The notes below the pieces were generated by a model that was not told where the DNA came from, ran no database searches, and saw only the letters and a program-made list of their open reading frames with translations. From Planctomycetota bacterium (lineage in GTDB: Bacteria > Planctomycetota > UBA1135 > GCA-002686595): 64,000 bases of DNA. Made by a program: the position numbers and the translations under genes. This document shows, piece by piece, positions 7,500 to 15,938 of this stretch (positions are counted from its first letter, which is position 1; each line of letters opens with the position of its first letter). Location of the stretch: assembly GCA_029259595.1 (NCBI GenBank), contig JAJDEW010000121.1:62001-126000 (forward strand), in the 5' to 3' direction.

Positions 7500-9908
7500 T
7501 CAGCGAAAGCGGATCGGCCCGACGTCCATCACGGACGGCACCGGCACACCCAGCAGGTCGAGCGCGGTCGGCGCGATCTGCAGGAGCTTCACGTCGCCCT
7601 GGGCCGGGTCGACCTTCCGGTTCGAGAAGAAGGCCCCGGCGACGGCCGGTAGCGCCATCGACACGTGGCCGCCCGACCAGGGCGAATCGTTGTCGCTGAT
7701 GACCGGACCGGGCACGTCGATGCCCATGTTGTCCTTCACGAAGCCGAAGCCCCCCGAGGTCGCGTTCCACCCGATGCGATAGTGCGGCGCGAAGCCGACG
7801 ATCATGTCGCTCTCGAGCGAAAGGTGCGGCCCGGAGTGGATCTCCTTCGTGACGTACACCTCGGGACAGAAGCGGGTGCCGTTGGCCGGATCCGTCGCCT
7901 GCAAGAGCTTCTCGCGCACCTCTTTCAGGAGCGCATCGGCCTCGCCCGGCTTGACGATGCCGTTCGGCTCGCGGCCCTCGAGGTTGAGGTAGAGAAAGCC
8001 CATGCCGAGCGAATAGACCTTGGTTTTCTTCCAGTCGACGAAGAAGAGCGCCTTGCTCGTCTTCTTGCCCGCGCCGGGCTTCAGGAAGAGGTAACCGTTC
8101 TCGTGCAGCCAGTTGTTCAGATCGACCTGGTAGCGCGCGCTCTGGAAGCCGTGGTCCGAACAGACGAGCAGGGTGTCGTTCGGCCCGACGTACTCCGCGA
8201 GGATTTCGCCGATCACGCGGTCCATTTGCCGGTAGATCTCGGGGATGGCGTCCTTCATCCGGATCGTCTTCCCGAAGAACTCCATCGTCTCGTTCGCGGC
8301 GGTCTCGTCGTAGAGCGGATGCCCCTCGTCGTAGAACTGGTACATCATGTGCTGCACGCGGTCGGTCGTGCTGAAGACCGCCATCAGGCAATCCCAGTCG
8401 TCCCGCTCGAGCGCCGCCTTCACGACGTTGCGGCGCCAGGAAAGCGTGAACTCGACCTCCTCCATCAGAGACGCGGCCGAGATCTCTCCGTCCTTGAAGG
8501 GCATCGTCGCGGTCGACCAACCGTAGGTCTCGTAGGGGCCGCAGACGTGGGCCAGTTCGGCGGCGAATTCGGGCGGGGTGCTGACGTTCTGCCAGAAGGG
8601 CGGCTTGCGCGGATCGATGTCGAGCACGTTGACGAACAGCTCGAGATGCGGATCGTCGAGGCTGACGAGCTTGACGCGCGTCAGGGCGTGGACCTTGAGC
8701 AACGGATTCAGCTCGAAGGTGAGCTCGTAGAAGTCGGACCACTCACCGACGCCCAGCTCCTGGCCGACGCCGTCCAGCTCGACCAGGGCCTTGCCGTTTT
8801 GCGGCGTGACGACCAGATCGACGCTGGTGCCCTCGCGCTTGGCGGCCTTGAGCTCTTCGTCCTTCGTGCGCTGCAGCGTCGAGAGCTCCATGCTGCGCTC
8901 GAGCGAAATCGTCGGATCCGCCAGCTCCGCCTTCATGGCCTTCAGCTCGGCCTCGAGCTTCTGCTCGAGCCAGAAGTTCTGCGGGCCGTAGAGCTTGGTC
9001 TGGACCATGCCCTCGAAGTCGGGGTCGACGCGGTAGACGGTCCCCGCCGTCGTCGTCGAGCGCCCGGACGGCGGACGCGCGACCTCGAGCGGGTCGGTCG
9101 TGTAGATGAACCAGTCCCCGATCGCGTTGCGCGCATCCGGCAGGCCGAGCCCCGCGAGCACCTTGGCTCCGTCGGGCGCGGGCATGTCGAAGGCCTGGGC
9201 CGCGTCGATGACCAGCACGCGCTTGCCCCCTTCCGCGGCGAAGTCCCAGAAGTTGCGGGCCTGGTTCACGTTGCTCGTGCGCGGATAGCTCTCGGCCAGG
9301 TAGCCGCGCGCCGTCGCACCGGCCCAGGCGCCGGCGCCACCGAACAAGAGGGCGACGACGGCCGCGATCGCGAAGCGACCGCGCAGGACGATCATCAGCA
9401 CGAGGAAGACCACCAGGAAGACGGCGCCGCCCGCGATGGCGGCCGTCACGTTCTTCGACCAGACCGGGATCGGGGTGTTCTCGGCCGACTCGAGCAAGAG
9501 CACGTCATCGGGGATGATGTGGCCGAGCGCCGGTGTGGGATTCCCGCCCAGGAAGTCGCGCCGCACGAAGCCGGGCACCCCCGTCTTGGCCGGGTTCTGC
9601 CCGGTGTTGAGCGCGGCCCACGACACGGGTGACTCCGGCGGAGCCTCGACCGTCAGCCGGCTGAACGTGCCTTCGGCCGCGAGCTTGCGGAAGGTCGGGT
9701 AGTCGTCCGGATAGGCGGCGAGCAAGTTCTCGATCGACTCGCCCGAGGCACCATCGAAGCCAAGCACGATCACGCGCCCGTCAGCGGCTGGTTCCGCGCC
9801 CGGGCCCGGATCGGGGCTCGCACCGAGCGCGAGGAACGCGGCCACCCCGAGGGCGAGGAGCGGCGACCAGGGCGAGAGGAAGAGTGTTCGGGTCCGGTGA
9901 TCCTTCAT
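7500..9908 (-). CDS. Alkaline phosphatase-superfamily phosphodiesterase with internal membrane hairpin
   Basis: This 802-residue protein starts with a signal-like segment (residues 10-33) and then shows the superfamily core: VIVLGFDGASGE (first metal-site Asp, ~47-58), SPVSWAALNTGQNPAKTGVP (nucleophile region with Ser/Thr), FSTTDRVQHMMYQF (metal-site Asp) and LLVCSDHGFQSA (Asp-His pair). This pattern fits nucleotide pyrophosphatase/phosphodiesterase-like enzymes. Unusually, two hydrophobic spans (IAGGAVFLVVFLVLMIV and AAVVALLFGGAGAWAG, ~160-205) sit between the first two metal-site segments. A long insertion at ~210-470 carries a charged, probably helical stretch around 330-370. The substrate is unknown. 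The gene ends at a strong hairpin and stands alone. Confidence 0.75.
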   Translation of the reverse strand: MKDHRTRTLFLSPWSPLLALGVAAFLALGASPDPGPGAEPAADGRVIVLGFDGASGESIENLLAAYPDDYPTFRKLAAEGTFSRLTVEAPPESPVSWAALNTGQNPAKTGVPGFVRRDFLGGNPTPALGHIIPDDVLLLESAENTPIPVWSKNVTAAIAGGAVFLVVFLVLMIVLRGRFAIAAVVALLFGGAGAWAGATARGYLAESYPRTSNVNQARNFWDFAAEGGKRVLVIDAAQAFDMPAPDGAKVLAGLGLPDARNAIGDWFIYTTDPLEVARPPSGRSTTTAGTVYRVDPDFEGMVQTKLYGPQNFWLEQKLEAELKAMKAELADPTISLERSMELSTLQRTKDEELKAAKREGTSVDLVVTPQNGKALVELDGVGQELGVGEWSDFYELTFELNPLLKVHALTRVKLVSLDDPHLELFVNVLDIDPRKPPFWQNVSTPPEFAAELAHVCGPYETYGWSTATMPFKDGEISAASLMEEVEFTLSWRRNVVKAALERDDWDCLMAVFSTTDRVQHMMYQFYDEGHPLYDETAANETMEFFGKTIRMKDAIPEIYRQMDRVIGEILAEYVGPNDTLLVCSDHGFQSARYQVDLNNWLHENGYLFLKPGAGKKTSKALFFVDWKKTKVYSLGMGFLYLNLEGREPNGIVKPGEADALLKEVREKLLQATDPANGTRFCPEVYVTKEIHSGPHLSLESDMIVGFAPHYRIGWNATSGGFGFVKDNMGIDVPGPVISDNDSPWSGGHVSMALPAVAGAFFSNRKVDPAQGDVKLLQIAPTALDLLGVPVPSVMDVGPIRFR

Positions 9909-10038
9909 GGTCCGTACTACGAGGTCCCCTGGGAGCGGGGTACGATCGGGCTCCCGCCACAGGCGGGTCGTGTTCGCCCCGCAGGCTGCGAGGCGATTCG
10001 GGAGCAGGCGTGTCGGGAATAGGGGTGCGAAGGTTTAC

Positions 10039-11262
10039 GTGATCGGCAAAGTGGGCGCGAAAGCTAAGTGCGGGAAGAATCGAAGCGCTGCGGAGCGTGC
10101 GCTGGGGCGCGCTCAGGGTGCGACGCAACGGTCGCAGGCGCGCGCCGGAAAGGCCGCCACGACGGGCCTCGCGCTCCTGCTCGCGACCCTGGCGGCGGGC
10201 GCAGGAGTTCTCTTTTGGCTCGCGCGTCCCGATGCCGATCGGCGCACGGAAGCGAGCCGTCCCGTGGCTGACTCCCCCGCTCCCGGTCGCACCGACGAAG
10301 CCGACCTCCGCCCGGGCGGCGAGGCACGGCGCTCCGCGCGCGGCGCAGACCGGCGCGCACGGGACGCGGCCGCGAGCGCCCGCGACGACACGATCGAGCG
10401 ACCGTTCCGAGCGGCCGGCTCGCCAGCCGAGGCGAGCGCCGGGGAAGCCGCGCGCTTCGACGGTCGTGGCGCGCTGCGCGGCAGCGTGTTCGTGACCGAC
10501 GGCAGCGCCCTGCCCCCCGTCGTGGAGCTCGGACTCATCCCGAGCCGAACGCTCTCGGGTAGCGCCTACGCCGAGGCGCGCAGCGCGACGATCGAGGTCG
10601 GACCGGACGGGTCCGGGAGCTTCCTGATCGAGGACCTGGGGCTCGGGGCCTACGACGTGCGCGCGTCGGCACCCGGCTACAACAGCGCGGCCTTTCCGAT
10701 CGTTCTCGAACGCGGGAACGCCCGACCGTTCGTCAACCTGCCCTTGTCTCCGGCCGGCTGGCTGGCCGGGACGCTCACGAATGCGCTCGGACATCCGCTC
10801 CCCGACGTGCCGCTCGCCCTCGAGCGACAGCCCGAGAGCGAGACCCGGACCACGCGCACTGACGCCGGCGGAGGCTTCCATTTCGATGCGGTCCTGGACG
10901 GTCCGTATCGCCTGTGCGTGGGCAGTGCCGACCGGCCCTGGATCGAACCGAAGGAGCTCACGTTCCGGGCGCCGTCGATGACCCTGCCTCCGCTCGAAGT
11001 CAGCGGCCTGGCCACGGTGACCTTCCAGGTCGTGGATCAGAACGGCGAACCGGTCTATGGCGTCTTGGTCGAGGGCGAGGGCGACCGCGGCGGTCAGATC
11101 ACGGGCCGGACCGATCCGCTGGGTTCGTTGACGCTCGAGAACCTGCCCCCCGGTCGCTACATGGTGACGGCCGAGCGCCCGAACACGAAGGAAGGCCGCG
11201 GTCGCAGCACGTTCGAGCTCGAGCGCGCCTGGCACTCCGAAGTCCAGATCGTCTTGCCATGA
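10039..11262 (+). CDS. Membrane-anchored protein with carboxypeptidase-regulatory-like (Ig-fold) domains
   Basis: The frame has no convincing ATG; the GTG at 10039, five bases after AAGG, is my choice (407 residues) but the true start may differ by several codons. A basic N-terminus is followed by one membrane span (TTGLALLLATLAAGAGVLFWLA, split here as residues ~42-62), a low-complexity Arg/Ala/Asp-rich linker, then three or four beta-sandwich repeats with the CarboxypepD_reg pattern: GSGSFLIEDLGLGAYDVRAS, GGFHFDAVLDGPYRLCVGS and GSLTLENLPPGRYMVTAE. Such domains are common in planctomycete surface proteins and act as structural or binding modules. It overlaps the MATE gene by ATGA, suggesting co-expression; the functional link is unclear. 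Confidence 0.7.
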   Translation: MIGKVGAKAKCGKNRSAAERALGRAQGATQRSQARAGKAATTGLALLLATLAAGAGVLFWLARPDADRRTEASRPVADSPAPGRTDEADLRPGGEARRSARGADRRARDAAASARDDTIERPFRAAGSPAEASAGEAARFDGRGALRGSVFVTDGSALPPVVELGLIPSRTLSGSAYAEARSATIEVGPDGSGSFLIEDLGLGAYDVRASAPGYNSAAFPIVLERGNARPFVNLPLSPAGWLAGTLTNALGHPLPDVPLALERQPESETRTTRTDAGGGFHFDAVLDGPYRLCVGSADRPWIEPKELTFRAPSMTLPPLEVSGLATVTFQVVDQNGEPVYGVLVEGEGDRGGQITGRTDPLGSLTLENLPPGRYMVTAERPNTKEGRGRSTFELERAWHSEVQIVLP

Positions 11263-12683
11263 GCGCACGGGGCCTCGCCGGCGGTCCAGGGCCGCTCGGC
11301 GCGAGGACGGATGCGATGCGCATCCGCGAACTGATCCGTCTGGCCTGGCCGACGGTCCTGTCCTACATCCTCAACAACTCCTACCGGATCAACGACCAGT
11401 TCTGGATCCAGGGACTCGGGGAGAAGGCCCAGACCGCGGTCGGCGCCTCGTTCTTCGTGCTGCTCCTGAACTTCTCGTTCATCTTCCTGGCCGTGAGCGG
11501 GACGCTGGCCTTCGTGGCTCGCGCGGTCGGCGCACGCGACGACGAGCGTCGCGATCGCGTGGCGCGCCACGGCCTCTTGCTCGGTCTCGGGATCGGTCTG
11601 ATCACGACGTTCTTCGTGCGCGGCTGGACCGGGCGAATCGTCACGTGGATCGGGCTTTCGGGCGACGCCGCGACGCTCGGCGACGACTACCTCGGGACGC
11701 TGTTTCTCTTCGCCGTGCCGCTGGCCCTCTTCCCGGTCCTCGACGGGATCCTGATCGGGCGTGGACACACACGGGTGCCCATGCTCATGCAGTGCCTCGC
11801 CGTGGTCCTGAACTACATCCTGAACCCGATCCTGATCTACGGCGAGCACGCCGCCGAACAGTTCTCCGCGCCCGGAGTGGCGACGCTCTCACGCTGGGCC
11901 GGCGAGCTCGGGATCGAGGGACGCGGGATCGCCGGAGCAGCTCTCGCGACCGGAATCGCACGCACGTCGGGGCTCGTGCTCGGCCTCGCGATCCTGCGCT
12001 TCTCGCTCGGGACGCGACTCCTGGGACGCGGGCGTCCCGACGGCGGGCTCCTGCGCTCGATCATCCGAACCGGCGTGCCGAGCTCGGTCTCGATCGCCGT
12101 CTACTCGCTCGTGTACTGGATCCTCTTGGCGCTCGTGATCTCGAAGCTCGGCGACGAGGTCACCGCCGCGCTCGGTGTCGGCTTCCAGGTCTTCGAGGGG
12201 ATGGCCTTTCCGTGCTTCCTCGGGATCTCGATGGGCGCCGCCTCGCTCGTGGGGCGCGCCCTGGGCGCGCGCGATCCGGACGAGGCCTGGGGCGTCGTAC
12301 GCAGCGCGCGCCGGCTCGGACGCGTCGTCGGTATCGCCTTCGCGCTGATCTTCTTCTTCGGCGGAGACGCTCTGGTCCCCTACTTCTCGCGCGACGAAGG
12401 CGTCGTGCGGGAGACGATGCTGTACGTGAAGACGCTGGCCTTCGCCCAGCTCTTCGTGTCGGCCGAAGCGGTCAACGAGCGCGTTCTCCTCGGCGCCGGC
12501 TACACGCGCCCGATCCTGTGGATCGCACCGCTCGGAAACCTCCTGCGCATTCCGCTGGGCTACGTGCTGGCGGTGACCCTCGGCTACGGCGCCGCGGGCG
12601 TCTGGTGGGCGATCAACCTGACGACCATGCTCAAGGCGCTGCTCTTCTGGTTGCAGGTCCAGCGCGGGCGCTGGATCTCCTGA
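11259..12683 (+). CDS. MATE-family efflux transporter
   Basis: The 474-residue protein has about twelve membrane spans arranged as two similar halves, as expected for MATE (MatE Pfam) exporters that expel cationic drugs or metabolites in exchange for Na+ or H+. Typical segments include LAWPTVLSYILNNSYRINDQ in the first span region, ALFPVLDGILIGRGHTRVPM and GISMGAASLVGRALGARDPD, the latter resembling the conserved repeat motif in the second half. The ATG at 11259 overlaps the preceding TGA (ATGA), which fixes the start better than an internal ATG at 11313. The substrate cannot be predicted. Confidence 0.87.
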   Translation: MSARGLAGGPGPLGARTDAMRIRELIRLAWPTVLSYILNNSYRINDQFWIQGLGEKAQTAVGASFFVLLLNFSFIFLAVSGTLAFVARAVGARDDERRDRVARHGLLLGLGIGLITTFFVRGWTGRIVTWIGLSGDAATLGDDYLGTLFLFAVPLALFPVLDGILIGRGHTRVPMLMQCLAVVLNYILNPILIYGEHAAEQFSAPGVATLSRWAGELGIEGRGIAGAALATGIARTSGLVLGLAILRFSLGTRLLGRGRPDGGLLRSIIRTGVPSSVSIAVYSLVYWILLALVISKLGDEVTAALGVGFQVFEGMAFPCFLGISMGAASLVGRALGARDPDEAWGVVRSARRLGRVVGIAFALIFFFGGDALVPYFSRDEGVVRETMLYVKTLAFAQLFVSAEAVNERVLLGAGYTRPILWIAPLGNLLRIPLGYVLAVTLGYGAAGVWWAINLTTMLKALLFWLQVQRGRWIS

Positions 12684-12692
12684 AGGCCGAGC

Positions 12693-14270
12693 TCAGCCGT
12701 CCTGCTGCCAGGCGTGTTCGGGGCGGGAGAGGATCTCCTCGATGACCGCGTTCACGGCGGAAGCGGCGGCTCCCTGTCCGTTCTCGCGTCCGTGCTCGAG
12801 GAGCTCGCGCGCCTCGGGAATCAACTCCGTGTAGAAGCGTTCCGCCACCTCGAACATCCCGTGCCAGTGCGTGTAGTCGGGGGCCATCATGGCTGCGCCA
12901 TGACGGGCCCGCCGCCCCTCGTGATGCCAGAGATAGAACCAGGTCCACTCGATCTGCTCGTCGAACTGCGTCGGCGTCAGGAAGCCGTTCGTCCGTAGAG
13001 CCTCGATGATGGCCTGGCCGGGCTTCGCGAACTTCTCGTTGTAGAGCACCACGAGGTCGTCGTACTGGTGATAGAAGGCCTCCACGTAGTCGGGGCTATG
13101 GCAGTGGGAACAGACCTGCTGCATCCGTGTACGCTTCTCTTGCCAGGTGTCCGCAACCTGCGCAGCGCGTTCCTCGGGGTCGGTCGTCACGAGCACGCGC
13201 CCTTCCTTGTCGGTGTCCATCACCAGGCTCACGGGCGGCCGGTTGGTCCACGAGATCCGCTCACCGGGATCGTGTGTGATCCGACCACCGTTGCGCATGT
13301 GGCCCGACATGTGGCAAGTCGCGCAGGTCGGCGCGGCCGAGTAGTCCTCGCCGAGCACCCACGTCTCGCTGTCGAGGTTCATGTCTTCCCGCAAGTCCCG
13401 GTAGGCGACGCCGTGCTTGGACTCCTCGTAGATCTCCTTCTGAGGGTGGTCCGGCCCCAGATGGCACTTGCCACAGTTCTCGGGCTGCCGCGCCCGACGC
13501 GGCGAGAAGTCGTGCCGGGAGTGACAGGCCGAGCACGAGCCGCGCGAGCCGTCGAGATTGATCCTCCCGATCCCCGTGTTGGGCCAGGTCCCCGGATCGA
13601 GACGCGGCCGGCCGTCGTCCGAGCGCTTGATCCGCGCGACGACATCGGTCGCGGTCGGGCGCCCTCCGGCATCGGGCTTCAGGTCGTCGACCGTGATCAG
13701 GGTTCCGTCCTTCGCCTCGAGCGCGATCTTGCTGCCGTGGCATTGCTGGCAGCCGACCAGGGCGCTCGCCATGCCGTTCACCTTCCCGACCTCGCGACCC
13801 GGCGTCTCGGAATGGGGGTTGAACGGGACGCGCGCTCCCTCGACGACTTCGGCGAGGAAGTTGTCGAGCGAGGCCAGGATGTTGCCCGCAGCGGCGTGGT
13901 GGCTGCCCTCGAACTCTTCGAAGACCGTCGGATGACAGCGCCCGCAATCGAGCGGAGTCACGATCGTCGCGACGTGAACGCCGTAGTGCTCGAAGCCATC
14001 GGCATCGTCCTCCCGTGCCTGGTGACACTCCACGCAGCCGACCCCGCGAAGGGCGTGCTCGCTGCCCTTCCAGTGCTCGATGATGGCTGGAGTACTCTGC
14101 TCGTGACAGGCCACGCAGTCCTTCGACGTGGACGGAATGACGACGTGTGGATCGGTCTCGCCGGCCTCCGCCCGCCGCCGTGTGACCTCCTGGTACTGCA
14201 CGAAGACGAGCGAGAGGAGAAACAGGAACCCGAGCGTTCCGATCAAGAGCTGCTTGGCATTCAGTCCCAT
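12693..14270 (-). CDS. Octaheme c-type cytochrome, hydroxylamine oxidoreductase (HAO)-like, membrane-anchored
   Basis: The 525-residue protein contains eight CxxCH haem sites at residues 52, 79, 109, 174, 246, 266, 316 and 387. An uncleaved N-terminal anchor (QLLIGTLGFLFLLSLVFVQY) replaces the cleavable signal of soluble HAO. Spacing and the C-terminal helical region after the last haem resemble the HAO family. Y466 in PDYTHWHG is a candidate for the tyrosine that cross-links the catalytic haem in oxidative HAO; its presence would favour oxidation over nitrite reduction, but this needs alignment. It is the last gene of a Rieske-cytochrome b operon (12-bp gap) and probably takes the position of cytochrome c1, passing electrons between the quinol pool and periplasmic N-compounds or other carriers. 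Confidence 0.82.
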   Translation of the reverse strand: MGLNAKQLLIGTLGFLFLLSLVFVQYQEVTRRRAEAGETDPHVVIPSTSKDCVACHEQSTPAIIEHWKGSEHALRGVGCVECHQAREDDADGFEHYGVHVATIVTPLDCGRCHPTVFEEFEGSHHAAAGNILASLDNFLAEVVEGARVPFNPHSETPGREVGKVNGMASALVGCQQCHGSKIALEAKDGTLITVDDLKPDAGGRPTATDVVARIKRSDDGRPRLDPGTWPNTGIGRINLDGSRGSCSACHSRHDFSPRRARQPENCGKCHLGPDHPQKEIYEESKHGVAYRDLREDMNLDSETWVLGEDYSAAPTCATCHMSGHMRNGGRITHDPGERISWTNRPPVSLVMDTDKEGRVLVTTDPEERAAQVADTWQEKRTRMQQVCSHCHSPDYVEAFYHQYDDLVVLYNEKFAKPGQAIIEALRTNGFLTPTQFDEQIEWTWFYLWHHEGRRARHGAAMMAPDYTHWHGMFEVAERFYTELIPEARELLEHGRENGQGAAASAVNAVIEEILSRPEHAWQQDG

Positions 14271-14282
14271 GAAGTGAGCTTC

Positions 14283-15335
14283 CTAATGAGCCACCGAGGC
14301 TTCCCAGACGGTCAGGCCGAGTATGACGAGCACGGCCGCGACGCCGATCCAGGTGCTCGTCTCCTCGCTACGGGTCACTCGACGCAGAAGCGAGTCGAGG
14401 AAGGGCCAGACGAACATGGCCGCCACGATGAAGCCCATCGAGAGGACCGCGGCGGTCCCCGAGAACAACTTCAGCCAGCGGAAGGCCACATAGAAGAACC
14501 ACTCCGGTTTGATCACCTCCGGCGTCACCAACGGATCCGCCCGGGGACCCATCGTCGCCGGGAAGATCGTCGCCAGGGTCGACAGCAGGATCATCAGGGT
14601 CAGACCGATGGCCAGCTCGGTCAGGAAGTGGTCGGGGAAGAAGTCGAAAGTCTTCCGTTCGTCGTCTCGCTCCCCTTCCGCCGGGAACTCGGTGACCCCT
14701 TGGATCCGGATCAAGGTGATGTGGACGCCGAGCAGGAGGAGCATCACCACGGGAATGACCGCGGCGTGGAGCAGGAAGAACCGGGACAACGTCCGCTCGT
14801 TGTAGACCTCTCCAGCCAGGAGGAGGTTCTTCATCAGGGGGCCGAGGAGCGGAACGGAGTCGCACAGGTTCGCTCCTACCGTGGCGCCCCAGTAGCTCAA
14901 CTGCTCGTAGACCAGGCTGTAGCCCGTGAAGCCGATGGTCAGCGTGCAGAGCAGGAGACACATCCCGACCATCCAGTTCAGCTCACGGGGCCTGCGATAG
15001 GCTCCCGTGAAGTAGACCCGCATCTGGTGAAGGATGACGCTCGCGACCATCAGCGTGGCCGCCCACTTGTGCAGACCCCGCAGGTACCACCCGTAGGAAG
15101 CTTCCTGGGTGATGTACTCGACGGAGTCGTAGGCCGTTTCCGGCGCGGCCTGGTAGTAGATCGCGAGCAGGATGCCCGTCACGATCTGCACCACGAACAG
15201 GTACGCCGGCGTCCCGCCCAGGCAGAACCACCAGCGCTTCAGATGGTTCGGTACGGGCTCGTTGGTGAGCTCGCGCAACTGCTCCCCGCGAATCGGTACA
15301 CGCTCCGCGAACCAGTCGACACAGCGCTGGATCAC
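14283..15335 (-). CDS. Cytochrome b of a bc/b6f-like complex
   Basis: Starting from the GTG at 15335, which overlaps the Rieske TGA (GTGA), the product is 350 residues. Four haem-b ligands are visible: H89 and H103 in one helix pair, H190 and H205 in the other; the 14-residue gap in the second pair is the b6f/Firmicutes spacing rather than the 13 of mitochondrial-type bc1. The quinol-site motif is PEWF (277-280) instead of PEWY. About eight or nine membrane spans are present, so N- and C-terminal halves are fused in one chain as in bc1. An upstream in-frame ATG would add about 53 Arg-rich residues and lies inside the Rieske gene; I reject it. Confidence 0.9.
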   Translation of the reverse strand: MIQRCVDWFAERVPIRGEQLRELTNEPVPNHLKRWWFCLGGTPAYLFVVQIVTGILLAIYYQAAPETAYDSVEYITQEASYGWYLRGLHKWAATLMVASVILHQMRVYFTGAYRRPRELNWMVGMCLLLCTLTIGFTGYSLVYEQLSYWGATVGANLCDSVPLLGPLMKNLLLAGEVYNERTLSRFFLLHAAVIPVVMLLLLGVHITLIRIQGVTEFPAEGERDDERKTFDFFPDHFLTELAIGLTLMILLSTLATIFPATMGPRADPLVTPEVIKPEWFFYVAFRWLKLFSGTAAVLSMGFIVAAMFVWPFLDSLLRRVTRSEETSTWIGVAAVLVILGLTVWEASVAH

Positions 15336-15838
15336 GAGCGTCGTCCGCCGGGGGCGGGCAGCGTGGCGAGCGGAGCGTGAACGAAGAGCAGCCCCTCTTC
15401 GATCTTCAAGGGATACCGTGAGAGGTCTTGACCGGCGTCCGCCGGCGGTCCGGACACGGCCTCTCCACTTCTGGAGAAGACGCCGTTGTGACACGGACAG
15501 AAGAAGCGGTCGTTGTTCCCCTCCCAGTGCACCTGACAGCCGAGGTGCGGGCAGGTGCTCGAAAGCGCGACGAAGTCATCGACGTCTCCGGACTCTCCCT
15601 GCCGCGCGATCGTGATGCGCTCCCCGGACGGCATCCGAAACGGGATGGAGTTCCCGACGGAGATCGCATCCACACGCGTCGTATAGAGCCAACGCTTGCC
15701 TCTGGCCCGTGCGGGCATGAGGTAGCGCGCTCCCATCGCGGCGAGAGCTCCGTACGAGGCGAACAGCCCCGCTCCCATGAACCAAATGGCGAAGCGGTTG
15801 ATGACCCCCCTACGGGTGGGCTCGGTCGAGTTTTCCAT
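15332..15838 (-). CDS. Rieske [2Fe-2S] subunit of a bc/b6f-like complex
   Basis: The 168-residue protein has an N-terminal anchor (FAIWFMGAGLFASYGALAAM, 16-35) and the two cluster loops CPHLGC (96-101) and CPCHNG (114-119), with the disulfide cysteines present. The ATG at 15838 follows CGGAGGTG with good spacing. It is the first gene of the operon Rieske - cytochrome b - octaheme cytochrome. In the complex it takes the first electron from quinol and hands it to the c-type haem partner, here presumably the octaheme protein. A candidate FNR/Crp site lies about 70 bp upstream. Confidence 0.92.
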   Translation of the reverse strand: MENSTEPTRRGVINRFAIWFMGAGLFASYGALAAMGARYLMPARARGKRWLYTTRVDAISVGNSIPFRMPSGERITIARQGESGDVDDFVALSSTCPHLGCQVHWEGNNDRFFCPCHNGVFSRSGEAVSGPPADAGQDLSRYPLKIEEGLLFVHAPLATLPAPGGRRS

Positions 15839-15906
15839 CCGTACACCTCCGAGGCCGGGTCTCCCGGGCCTTCGGACACCTTGGAGCACCGGAGGGTGGA
15901 CCTCCA

Positions 15907-15918
15907 TGACCAAAGTCA
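15907..15918 (-). promoter_or_regulatory. Candidate FNR/Crp-family binding site upstream of the Rieske operon
   Basis: TGACCAAAGTCA is a perfect inverted repeat with a 4-bp spacer (minus strand T-TGAC-TTTG-GTCA-T), matching the FNR core TTGAT-N4-ATCAA in spacing and in most positions. It sits 69 bp before the Rieske ATG, a distance suited to class II activation. The neighbouring gene encodes a Crp/Fnr regulator, making it the natural candidate protein. Confidence 0.5.
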
Positions 15919-15938
15919 AGAAGGGCCGAATTCGTCGC

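Noticed and set aside
3275-7699. A 1,474-codon open frame on the plus strand, including a long Ala/Val/Leu/Ser repeat
   Set aside because: It is antisense to kptA, a membrane gene and the symporter; the repeat is the complement of the GRDSER coding repeat. High GC leaves antisense frames open.
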